Source of the DNA: Candidatus Curtissbacteria bacterium
Lineage (GTDB): Bacteria; Patescibacteriota; Microgenomatia; Curtissbacterales; GWA2-41-24
Direction of reading: 5' to 3'
DNA: 11,703 nucleotides
Assembly: GCA_016187105.1 (NCBI GenBank)
Contig: JACPKK010000034.1
Location: 1 to 11,703, forward strand
Shown here: positions 1 to 6,757 of the stretch, in pieces
How the letters are laid out: each line of letters starts with the position of its first letter
Position numbering within the stretch: the stretch's first letter is position 1
Translations under genes and position numbers: made by a program
Notes under the pieces: model-generated
What the model was told of the DNA's origin: nothing
The model's database searches: none
Seen by the model: the letters and a program-made list of their open reading frames with translations, nothing else

Positions 1-30
1 AGATTAGAGATTAGAGTTTAGAGATTAGAG
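1..30. repeat. Tandem heptamer array, about four AGATTAG units
   Basis: Four consecutive 7-bp units are visible: AGATTAG, AGATTAG, AGTTTAG and AGATTAG, then AG. The array touches the window edge, so its full length is unknown. It lies just past the end of murG in the direction of transcription. A second short heptamer pair (GGTTAAG at 50-56 and 57-63) overlaps the murG stop codon. Heptanucleotide tandem repeats are known from other bacteria, such as the STRR repeats of cyanobacteria. No function can be read from the sequence. Confidence 0.8.
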
Positions 31-34
31 CCCG

Positions 35-51
35 CCTGCCGGCGAGACAGG
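35..51. repeat. Short GC-rich palindrome downstream of murG
   Basis: CCTG at 35-38 and CAGG at 48-51 form short inverted arms around a loop that contains the palindrome GCCGGC. In the murG transcript it begins right at the stop codon. No U-tract follows on the minus strand, only the CT-rich heptamer array, so it is a poor intrinsic terminator. It resembles the small GC-rich intergenic palindromes scattered in Patescibacteria genomes, but that comparison is from memory. Confidence 0.4.
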
Positions 52-1173
52 TTAAGGGTTAAGAGTGGAGGTTATATACTGGATGAGTTTTTCGGCGGAG
101 TTTTGAGGGAGAGTTTTTTGAAGGGTACCGGCACTTCTTAAGAAGAGCGGATAGTTCTTGAGCATTTTGTCAATGGCATCTTTTAAGGTTTGTCTGGACA
201 GCGCTTTTTGGGTGACGATGACGGCGCTTTGGGCATTTTTGAGAACCAGGGCGTTGGCCATTTGTTCACCCGACGCCGATATCGGCAGGGGGATTAAAAT
301 TGCCGGTTTGGCGAGGGCGGCCAGATCCCAAACGGTATTGGCACCGGAGCGGCTGATTATCAATTTGGACCTTGTGAGGAGGGCGCCAATATCGCGGGGG
401 CTGACGTAATCGACGGCTAAATAATTAGCCCTCTTGATTTTGGCGGCTTGCGCGTGATCACCTCGCCAGTTGGCGGTTCCAGTCTGGTGGAAGACAAGAA
501 ACTTGTCAAAAAGGTCCACATTGTCAAAGATGAGACTGTTTATGACATGAGACCCTTGCGAGCCGCCGGTTATGAGAATTAGGTCGCCTTTTTTGGCAAG
601 AAACGCTCTGATTTTTTTATCGCCGGGTATTTTTGTTGACCGCGAAAACGGTTGAGGATTGCCAATCACTTGACGCTTCCCGCGAGGGAAGTAATTTTGA
701 CTCTCGGGCCAAGTGAGGAAGATTTTTTTGACAAAAAGACTATTGATTCGATTGGCAAACCCTGGAACTACTGCCTGCTCATGAGTTATGGAATCAATGC
801 CCAAAAGCCAGGCGCCAAAAACGACGGGGGTGGACAGGTATCCGCCAAAAGATACAACCAAAGAGGGCCTATATTTGGCAAGGTAAAAAAGCGACAGCAA
901 AAACCCAAAAGGAATTTTTAACAGAGAAGAAACTGTGTACTTGGTAAATTTGCGCGTCAGCCTTCCCGAGACGATATCGATAAAAGGAATACCTCTTTTG
1001 GAGATTTCCCGAAACTCGGCCGACAGATTATCTGACCCGTCGGTGGCGATTTTGCGGCCAAAGAAAATTATTTGATAACCTTTTTTTTCGAGCGCTTCAA
1101 TAAGCGCCAGAGCCGGAGTCAGGTGGCCGCCGCAAATGACGATTTTATGAAAGAAAACTTTGCCTTTTTTCAT
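52..1173 (-). CDS. murG: MurG, lipid II-forming GlcNAc transferase
   Basis: Transfers GlcNAc from UDP-GlcNAc to lipid I on the cytoplasmic membrane face, giving lipid II. The 373-residue GT-B protein shows ICGGHLTPA at 13-21 (a shortened form of the usual GGTGGHxxPA loop, with the catalytic-type His at 17), VSFGGYLSTP at 107-116, HEQAVVPGFANR at 131-142 (usually HEQNxxPG), GGSQGS at 203-208, HQTG at 229-232, and SRSGANTVWDLAALAKPAILIP at 274-295 in the UDP-GlcNAc-binding domain. The usual Glu of that last motif, which contacts the nucleotide ribose in E. coli MurG, is Asp283 here. The ATG at 1173 is 1 bp past the ftsW stop codon, so translational coupling is likely; I see no Shine-Dalgarno sequence. 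Last gene of the visible operon. Family assignment is secure. Confidence 0.96.
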   Translation of the reverse strand: MKKGKVFFHKIVICGGHLTPALALIEALEKKGYQIIFFGRKIATDGSDNLSAEFREISKRGIPFIDIVSGRLTRKFTKYTVSSLLKIPFGFLLSLFYLAKYRPSLVVSFGGYLSTPVVFGAWLLGIDSITHEQAVVPGFANRINSLFVKKIFLTWPESQNYFPRGKRQVIGNPQPFSRSTKIPGDKKIRAFLAKKGDLILITGGSQGSHVINSLIFDNVDLFDKFLVFHQTGTANWRGDHAQAAKIKRANYLAVDYVSPRDIGALLTRSKLIISRSGANTVWDLAALAKPAILIPLPISASGEQMANALVLKNAQSAVIVTQKALSRQTLKDAIDKMLKNYPLFLRSAGTLQKTLPQNSAEKLIQYITSTLNP

Positions 1174-1174
1174 T

Positions 1175-2287
1175 TTAAGTTTTATGCGACTCGCGATGGA
1201 TATTAATCAGGATACCAACTCCGACCATCGTAACAAAAAGCGAGGAGCCGCCGTAGGAAATAAAGGGCAAGGGAATTCCCGTTAAGGGAACAAGGGCGAC
1301 GATTGAGGCAAGGTTAAACAGGACCTGAATGCCAATCAGGCTGACAATACCGATGGCCAGAATTTTGCCGGTAAAATCTTTGGCGTTTTGGGCAATGGTG
1401 ATGCCCCTTGTAATAATAAAAAGAAAGAGGGCTATTAAAAGAACGGCGCCGACAAAACCCAACTCTTCGACAAAAACGGCAAAAATGGCATCGCCCTGGA
1501 CTTCAGGAATAAAATTGAATTTACTGCGGGAGGCGCCAAGACCAACACCAAAAAGGCCGCCGGAAGAAAGGGCGATTAAGATCTGGTTAATCTGGTAAGA
1601 GGCTCCTTGCGGGTCATGCAGAGGGTCGAGGAAAGACTTCAACCTGGCAAAGCGATAAGGTTCGAGGACAATTGCGGCTAAAACGGCGGCGATCAAGGCG
1701 GGGAAGCCCAAAATTAAATGTTTTATCGGACCGCCGCCGACAAAATAGATCGTTAGGGTGATGGCAACAAAGATAAGAGCGGTGCCTAGATCCGGCTGGA
1801 TTAGAACCAGGCCGGTTATGGCGAGAGCAGGCAGGAAAATTACAAGCAGAGCGTCTCCAATCCTAATTTTGAAATTTTCAAACTTAGTGATCGTAGCCGC
1901 CTCATAAAAAATCAGCGCCAGCTTGGCGATTTCCGAAGGCTGAAACGAAAAACCGCCAAGCGTAATCCAGCGGCGGGCGCCGTAAATTTTTGAACCGATG
2001 CCGGGGATAAGAACAATGAGAAGCAAAAAGATACTAAAGGCTAAAAAGGGATAGGCTACTTTTAAGAGTCTGTGATAATCAAAAAAACTGAAGAAGGCAA
2101 GCGCCATGGCGCCCAAAGTCGCCCAAATAAGCTGGTTTTTGAAATAGTAAAGCTTATCGCCAAAGTCCTGGAAGGCCGCAAGCGGAGTAGCATCGTAAAT
2201 AACAACAAGGCCAATGATGACCATGAGGACGGTGGCGGCAATAAAGGGTACGTCGATTGCGTGTTTTTGGGTGCGATAAATTTTCAT
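1175..2287 (-). CDS. ftsW: FtsW/RodA-family SEDS glycosyltransferase, probably FtsW
   Basis: Polytopic membrane protein of 370 residues with about ten hydrophobic segments. SEDS proteins polymerise lipid II into glycan strands with a partner class B penicillin-binding protein. Family motifs: GARRWITLGGFSFQPSEIAK at 103-122, QPDLGTA at 164-170, GDAIFAVFVEELGF at 265-278 (Asp266 fits the essential SEDS aspartate; EELG follows), and PLPFISYGGSSL at 339-350. Its place between murD and murG is the classical ftsW position in division/cell-wall clusters, which favours FtsW over RodA; sequence alone does not separate them with certainty. The ATG at 2287 follows the murD stop by 3 bp, with no clear Shine-Dalgarno sequence, and the stop is 1 bp before murG. 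No cognate penicillin-binding protein gene is visible. Confidence 0.93.
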   Translation of the reverse strand: MKIYRTQKHAIDVPFIAATVLMVIIGLVVIYDATPLAAFQDFGDKLYYFKNQLIWATLGAMALAFFSFFDYHRLLKVAYPFLAFSIFLLLIVLIPGIGSKIYGARRWITLGGFSFQPSEIAKLALIFYEAATITKFENFKIRIGDALLVIFLPALAITGLVLIQPDLGTALIFVAITLTIYFVGGGPIKHLILGFPALIAAVLAAIVLEPYRFARLKSFLDPLHDPQGASYQINQILIALSSGGLFGVGLGASRSKFNFIPEVQGDAIFAVFVEELGFVGAVLLIALFLFIITRGITIAQNAKDFTGKILAIGIVSLIGIQVLFNLASIVALVPLTGIPLPFISYGGSSLFVTMVGVGILINIHRESHKT

Positions 2288-2290
2288 AAC

Positions 2291-3569
2291 TTACTTTAAA
2301 CTATTCACTTCTTGCGTAAACTGCTCGCCCCGGTCCTGGTAATTTTTGAACATACCAAACGAGGCACAAGCAGGCGACAGGAGGACAATATCCCCAGCTT
2401 TGGCCAATTTTTGAGCGGCACTTACGACTTGCCGCATGTTTTTTGCCCCTTCCATTATGGGTCCAGTGAAAGGACCGCTTTTTGCCAGCGCGTCTCCCAT
2501 CCTTTTGGCTTCCTCTCCTATGAGAACTATGGCCTTGACGGTTTTATCGCCTACGATTTCCCTGGCCAGAGGTTGAAAATCGGAGTTTTTGGAAGAACCG
2601 CCAAGAATAAGGATTTTAGGGTTTCGGGGAAAGGACCTGATCGCGGCTATGGAAGTTTCCGGGGTTGTGGAAAACGAATCATTGTAATACTTAACTCCAT
2701 CTATGGTCCTTACCAGTTGCAACCGATGAACGAGACCTTTGAATGTTTTTATGACTTTTGCGATGTTTTCCGCTTTGACCTTTTGGAGTTTGGCGACTAC
2801 AGTTGCTGCCAAAACATTTTGGAGATTGTGTCTACCGGGCAGAAGAACATCATTTATTGATGCGATAGTTTCGGGCCCATCGACAAGGCAGATAATTTTG
2901 TTGTCTTTTAAGTAAGCGCCGTTTGCCTCTTTTTGCGCGGAAAAGAACAAAACTTTTGCCGGAGTCTTAACTCTAAATGACCTGGAGTTTTCGAAATCTT
3001 GGTTTACGACGGCGAAGTCGTTTTTCTTTTGAAACTTAACGATCGACATTTTTGAGCTTTTGTATTCACTTTGATCCCTATGCCAATCTAAATGCTCGCT
3101 TGTAACCATGAGGACAACGGCGATATGGGGGCTTTTTTTAAGGTCTATAAGCTGAAAGGAGGATAGCTCCAGAATAGCCAAGCTCGTTTTTTTTAATTTT
3201 GGCAAGATTTCCAAAGCGGGAGTGCCAATATTACCGGCTAAAAAAACGTCTTTATATTGAGTTTTTAACATTTTATAGATAAGGGTTGCCGTTGTACCCT
3301 TACCTTTGGTGCCGGTGACAGCGATTATGGGGCAGGGGCAAAGGTCAAAAAAAATAGGTGGCACCTGCGACAGTGAGTTTTTTGATAAGAAGATGGTCGG
3401 GCCTAACACCCGGTGAGCGCACAACTAAATCGAAGTGTTCATTTGCTTCAATTTGGGTTTTTTCTTTATCGTCATAAATCGTAATTTTATTGAGCTTTCC
3501 TAAAAATTCAGCCGCCGCGCGACCTTCTTTACCAAAGCCAATGATGATGATTTTTTTGCCTTTGATCAT
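2291..3569 (-). CDS. murD: MurD, UDP-MurNAc-L-Ala:D-Glu ligase, interrupted by a frameshift
   Basis: ATP-dependent addition of D-glutamate to UDP-MurNAc-L-Ala. The N-terminal part (ATG at 3569, 1 bp after the murI stop) has a Rossmann start KIIIIGFGKEG and RSPGVRPDH, then hits TGA at 3345-3347. The rest lies in another frame, joinable at Asp codon 3344-3346: AVTGTKGKGTTATL P-loop, GNIGTPALEIL, LELSSFQL, HLDWHRDQSEYKSSK, HRLQLVRTIDGVKYYNDSFSTTPE, LGGSSKNSDF and SPACASFGMFKNYQDRGEQF. Joined, it gives 425 residues (74 plus 351), near normal MurD length. P-loop GKGT recalls folylpolyglutamate synthetases rather than the usual GKT/GKS; DSFSTT replaces DSKATN. The break falls between domain 1 and the ATPase domain, where about six residues also seem missing compared with E. 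coli MurD. Without the N-terminal part the downstream ORF lacks the UDP-binding domain. Confidence 0.9.
3344..3356 (-). other. Frameshift site in murD: T8 run followed by TGAC
   Basis: On the coding strand the upstream frame reads TAT-TTT-TTT-TGA, and the downstream frame reads ATT-TTT-TTT-GAC. Skipping one T restores murD. The context UUU-UGA-C lets a Phe tRNA re-pair after a +1 shift and has the same poorly terminating UGAC as the release factor 2 (prfB) frameshift site CUU-UGA-C. A run of eight T could also allow polymerase slippage. A consensus error or a real deletion would look the same. Confidence 0.7.
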
Positions 3570-3570
3570 T

Positions 3571-4353
3571 TTAGATTTCCACCCTTTCGGCTGAAATATC
3601 TGTCCCCAAGAGGACTGAAGCGACGCGCGAGAATTCTTTTTGATCGCCGGTTGTAAAAAACAAATCATTGTTTTTTTGGGTAGAGAAAGCGTCTTTTTTC
3701 TTAAGTATATATTTAACCCTTCTGGCAATAGCTTGACCAGAGTCGATAACCTTGACTTTATCCCCTACCCTTTTTTTGATGTCTTTTTTAAGGAAGGGGA
3801 AATGGGTACAGCCTAAAACAACCACATCGCTTCCAAATTTTTCAATCCTGGCGGTATACTTATCAAGAAGTATAGCGCTTTCCCTTCTGTCCCAAGTCTC
3901 AACAGCTTCTTCCAGCCCAGCGCAGCCAAGCTTGAGACACTGTCTGCCTTTTGCAAAGCCACGGACCAGTTCGTCAAGATAAGAACTTTTGGCAGTTGCC
4001 GGAGTGGACATAATGGCGATCTTGCCAGTTTTGGTGATTTTTACGGCGGGTTTGACTGCCGGAACAACACCGATAATCGGAAGGTCGTAATTTAACCTTA
4101 AATAGTCGATTGCGTAACAAGTGGCAGTGTTGCAGGCTATAACCAGAGCTTTTATCTTGCGGCTAATTAAAAAATCGGTAATTCTTCCGGTGAGATCTTC
4201 CAGTTCTTTTTTCGTTTTGGCACCGTAGGGATTATGGAGTTGATCGGCCAAGAATACAAAGTTTTCTTGCGGCAGAAGACCGGCAATTTCCAAAAGGACA
4301 GAAAGGCCGCCAACGCCAGAATCAAAAAGTCCGATCGGTCTTTTGTCTGCCAT
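3571..4353 (-). CDS. murI: Glutamate racemase
   Basis: Converts L-glutamate to D-glutamate, the substrate of MurD, whose gene begins 1 bp after this one ends. The 260-residue protein is of normal family length. Motifs: IGLFDSGVGGLSVL at 7-20 (Asp11, Ser12), ADQLHNPYGAK at 36-46 (a variant of GDxxxxPYGxK), ACNTATC at 73-79 with catalytic Cys74, and GCTHFPFL at 181-188 with the second catalytic Cys182 and His184. Both catalytic cysteines are present, so it should be active. The ATG at 4353 gives the expected N-terminus. The 41-bp gap upstream is AT-rich with no Shine-Dalgarno sequence; a TAAAAT box there has no convincing -35, so I do not call a promoter. It may head a murI-murD-ftsW-murG subunit of the operon. 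Confidence 0.96.
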   Translation of the reverse strand: MADKRPIGLFDSGVGGLSVLLEIAGLLPQENFVFLADQLHNPYGAKTKKELEDLTGRITDFLISRKIKALVIACNTATCYAIDYLRLNYDLPIIGVVPAVKPAVKITKTGKIAIMSTPATAKSSYLDELVRGFAKGRQCLKLGCAGLEEAVETWDRRESAILLDKYTARIEKFGSDVVVLGCTHFPFLKKDIKKRVGDKVKVIDSGQAIARRVKYILKKKDAFSTQKNNDLFFTTGDQKEFSRVASVLLGTDISAERVEI

Positions 4354-4394
4354 AATTTATAAGAGAGCTTATTTTATTCTCTTCGCTCATAAAA

Positions 4395-5426
4395 TTAGAA
4401 GAACGAAAGCCAGAGTCCAAAGGCGGCAAGGACTATTTGGGCAAGCCAAAACCTAAAGACAATTTTAGGCTCTTCCCAGCCTTTATTTTGAAGCCAGAGA
4501 TGAATCGGGGCAACTTCGAAGGCTTTTTTACGGCGGATTTTTTTAGAAAGGATTTGGATAAGGGATGATGTTACCTCGACAACAAACATGCCGCCGATTA
4601 CGGCCAAAGCAATCGGCTTACCCAAAAGGAGGCCGCTGACGGCGAGAGTTGCGCCAAAGGAAAGGGCGCCTACATCTCCAAGCCAGATTCTGGCCGGCCA
4701 AATATTAAAATACAAAAAGGCGATTAAAGCACCGATCCAAAGGCCTAAAAAGGCCGATAAGGTTGTATCTAAAATGCCCCGCGACATGATTAAAAACGCC
4801 ATTAAGCAAATTACAAGGAGGCCGGCTGCCAGGCCATCGAGGCCGTCGGCGATATTAACGGCGTTGGTGAAGGAAACGATTACAAAGGCGGCAAAGGGAA
4901 TGTAGAGAATCCCGAGGTCAAAAATATCGAAAAAGCGGACGTTTAAGATATGGATACCGAGACCAAAATAAAGAAAGGCGGCAATGGCGATAGCCAGAAC
5001 CCATTGGATCAAAAATTTGTACCGCAGGCGCATCCCCCGGAATTTAGTTTTTTCAAAGCCGAAGGTCTTGCGCAAATCATCATAAAAGCCTAAAAGCCCG
5101 AAAGAGAAAAAGGTGAAAAGGAGAACCTGAACCTCTTTTTTGTAGGGATAAACCGACGTCCTTTCTATGCCAAAGTAGGGAGCCAGGGTGATTACCAGAA
5201 GATAAAGGATGCTAACTACTAAGATTATGAGTGCTCCCCCGCCGACAGGCGTGCCGACTTTGTGGGCGTGAAGCTTGTCGAAAATGGGTGTCCTAACCTC
5301 AAACATATCGCGGGTTTTTTGGTTTTGCCGCTGGAGTTTTATCCGATAGAGAATATTGATAAAGGGCACGAGCAGAATGCTGATTGTCAAAAAAGATAAG
5401 AGTAGTAAGCCTAAAATTTGAACCAT
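4395..5426 (-). CDS. mraY: MraY, phospho-MurNAc-pentapeptide translocase
   Basis: Transfers phospho-MurNAc-pentapeptide from UDP to undecaprenyl phosphate, making lipid I in the membrane. The 343-residue protein has about ten transmembrane helices. Motifs: GTPVGGG at 58-64 (usually GTPTMGG), GFYDDLRK at 113-120 (catalytic DDxxK), NAVNIADGLDGLA at 188-200 (Asp194 and Asp197), WLGDVGALSFG at 248-258 (usually FMGDTGSLALG; Asp251 kept), and APIHLWLQNKGWEEPKIVFRFW at 306-327. In that last motif the family normally reads PIHHHFEhKGW, so only His309 of the three histidines remains. The KGWxExxIVxRFW part separates it from WecA-type enzymes, so the MraY assignment is firm despite the variants. ATG at 5426; 64 bp separate it from the murF stop. 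Confidence 0.94.
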   Translation of the reverse strand: MVQILGLLLLSFLTISILLVPFINILYRIKLQRQNQKTRDMFEVRTPIFDKLHAHKVGTPVGGGALIILVVSILYLLVITLAPYFGIERTSVYPYKKEVQVLLFTFFSFGLLGFYDDLRKTFGFEKTKFRGMRLRYKFLIQWVLAIAIAAFLYFGLGIHILNVRFFDIFDLGILYIPFAAFVIVSFTNAVNIADGLDGLAAGLLVICLMAFLIMSRGILDTTLSAFLGLWIGALIAFLYFNIWPARIWLGDVGALSFGATLAVSGLLLGKPIALAVIGGMFVVEVTSSLIQILSKKIRRKKAFEVAPIHLWLQNKGWEEPKIVFRFWLAQIVLAAFGLWLSFF

Positions 5427-5438
5427 GATAGTTTAAAA

Positions 5439-5474
5439 AGTACCACGGGTATCAAGAGTACCACGAGTATCAAG
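5439..5474. repeat. Two tandem 18-bp direct repeats upstream of mraY
   Basis: AGTACCACGGGTATCAAG at 5439-5456 is followed directly by AGTACCACGAGTATCAAG at 5457-5474, with a single mismatch at unit position 10. The pair fills more than half of the 64-bp murF-mraY gap and ends 12 bp before the mraY start codon. On the coding strand each unit contains TTGATAC, which looks like a -35 box, but no well-spaced -10 follows. It could be a regulator site or a plain duplication. Confidence 0.85.
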
Positions 5475-5490
5475 GGCTTTATTAATTATC

Positions 5491-6696
5491 TCACTTGAGC
5501 TCGCCACAATGGTAGCAGGAAACTTTTGTTGATTTGCCAAGTAAACCATTTACGATCCGATCCAAGTGGGCGTGGCGGGAACCTTTAATAAAAATAACGC
5601 TATTTTTCTTTTTGAGTTTTTTAATGCCTTTTACGACTGCGGCTATCGAATCGGAGTTGAGAGTTTTGCCTCTGAAACCGTTCTTTTTGGCTGATTTAGC
5701 AATAATTTCGGCAACTTTCTCGAAGGTAATGAGAACGTTAATTTTAGATTTGGCAATCGCCTCGCCCAGTTTTCTGTGCTCATCCTCGGAAAGGTGGCCT
5801 AAATCTTTCATCGGACCAAGGACAACTATTTTATGCAAATTTTTGGACAATTTGAGAAATGCTTTTAAGGCTTCAAGGGCCGCTTTTGGTGAAGAGTTAT
5901 ACGTATCGTCGATAATATTAAAGTTTTTGGTAACGAGAGGTGTAAGACGATGCTCGGGCAATTTTACCTGGGAAAGCCCCTTGGCGATTTGTTTCAGCGT
6001 CAAACCTTCCAAAAGACCAACGGCGGCGGCGGCATATGCCGAAGTTAACTGATGTTCGCCTACGGCCTTCCAACTGACAGTCGCCTTTTGGCTCTTGTAG
6101 TGCAAACGAAAGGTCGACCCGGCAAGGCTTTGCGAAAAATGCGATATTTTTACACTGTCAGTTGCCTTTTTGCCGTACCAATAAATTCTGGCTTCGGTTT
6201 CACTTGCCATTTTGGCAACATTGGGGTCGTCGGCGTTTAAAACTGCACGGCCGCTTTTAGCAAGTGCCTTTACCAACTTAACCTTTTCGCTGTAAACGCC
6301 CTCAATATCTTTAAAATATTTGGTGTGGGTTGGGGCAATATTTGTAACAACAGCAATTTTAGGTTTGACGATAGAAAGATAATGGTCCATGTTGCCGGGT
6401 TTTTCGACGCCGTATTCCAAAACTACTTTTTGATTCCACGGCTTGGTTGCAAGAATCGTTTGGGGAATGCGGAATGTCGGGTCAAGGTTTTCGCCACCTG
6501 TTGAAACGTTAAATTTCTGGGAAAGGACGGAATAAATCGCGTTTTGGGTCAGGGTCTTGCCGACGCTGCCGGTGATGCCGATAACTTCGACTTCCGGAAG
6601 GAGTTTTAGGTAATTTTTGGCGATATAGGTGCGAGATTTGTGAAGAGGTTTTTTCCAGGATTTAACCTCCTCAAAAACATCAGTTTTTAAGATCAT
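5491..6696 (-). CDS. murF: MurF-type UDP-MurNAc-tripeptide:D-Ala-D-Ala ligase lacking domain 1
   Basis: Adds D-Ala-D-Ala (made by Ddl next door) to the UDP-MurNAc tripeptide. Counting from the ATG at 6696 (401 residues): P-loop GITGSVGKT at 40-48, EYGVEKPGNMDHY at 94-106, VVTNIAPTH at 116-124, EKVKLV with the candidate carbamylated Lys near 138-143, PEHRLTPL and IIDDTYNSSP about 247-270, VLGPMKDLGHLSEDEH at 292-307, and IKGSRHAHLDRIV at 370-382. In E. coli MurF the P-loop lies after about 100 residues; here only 40 precede it, and an in-frame TGA sits five codons upstream of the ATG, so the N-terminal substrate domain is absent from this gene. The C-terminus ends in an unusual CYHCG. The codon before the ATG is TTG and could also start. 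No Shine-Dalgarno sequence. Confidence 0.9.
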   Translation of the reverse strand: MILKTDVFEEVKSWKKPLHKSRTYIAKNYLKLLPEVEVIGITGSVGKTLTQNAIYSVLSQKFNVSTGGENLDPTFRIPQTILATKPWNQKVVLEYGVEKPGNMDHYLSIVKPKIAVVTNIAPTHTKYFKDIEGVYSEKVKLVKALAKSGRAVLNADDPNVAKMASETEARIYWYGKKATDSVKISHFSQSLAGSTFRLHYKSQKATVSWKAVGEHQLTSAYAAAAVGLLEGLTLKQIAKGLSQVKLPEHRLTPLVTKNFNIIDDTYNSSPKAALEALKAFLKLSKNLHKIVVLGPMKDLGHLSEDEHRKLGEAIAKSKINVLITFEKVAEIIAKSAKKNGFRGKTLNSDSIAAVVKGIKKLKKKNSVIFIKGSRHAHLDRIVNGLLGKSTKVSCYHCGELK

Positions 6697-6697
6697 C

Positions 6698-6735
6698 AAA
6701 AGATAATTATATCAGCAGGTCGCCTTCTCATGCAA
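6698..6735 (-). promoter_or_regulatory. Extended -10 promoter for a nearly leaderless murF transcript
   Basis: On the minus strand TGATATAAT (6714 down to 6706) is a perfect extended -10 element, with TATAAT at 6711-6706. A weak -35-like TTGCAT lies 18 bp upstream (6735-6730). The predicted start, 6-8 bases after the -10, falls about 2-5 bases before the murF ATG at 6696. The absence of any Shine-Dalgarno sequence fits leaderless translation. It lies in the gap between the ddl stop and murF. Predicted by motif only. Confidence 0.55.
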
Positions 6736-6757
6736 AACATGGCAGAGGCGGGACAAG

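Noticed and set aside
2312..2860. Plus-strand open frame of 182 codons
   Set aside because: Antisense to the conserved murD sequence, with no recognisable motif; an opposite-strand shadow.
3345..3347. In-frame TGA in murD read as an amino acid (alternative code)
   Set aside because: Reading through TGA stays in the wrong frame for the downstream MurD motifs, and TGA ends murB and murF normally.
4356..4378. TATAAA or TAAAAT boxes upstream of murI as promoter
   Set aside because: TATAAA is too close to the ATG, and TAAAAT has no recognisable -35 at 16-18 bp; AT-rich sequence gives such boxes by chance.
6721..6750. CGCCT/AGGCG inverted repeat after ddl as a terminator
   Set aside because: Short, interrupted stem, with no U-tract after it on the minus strand.
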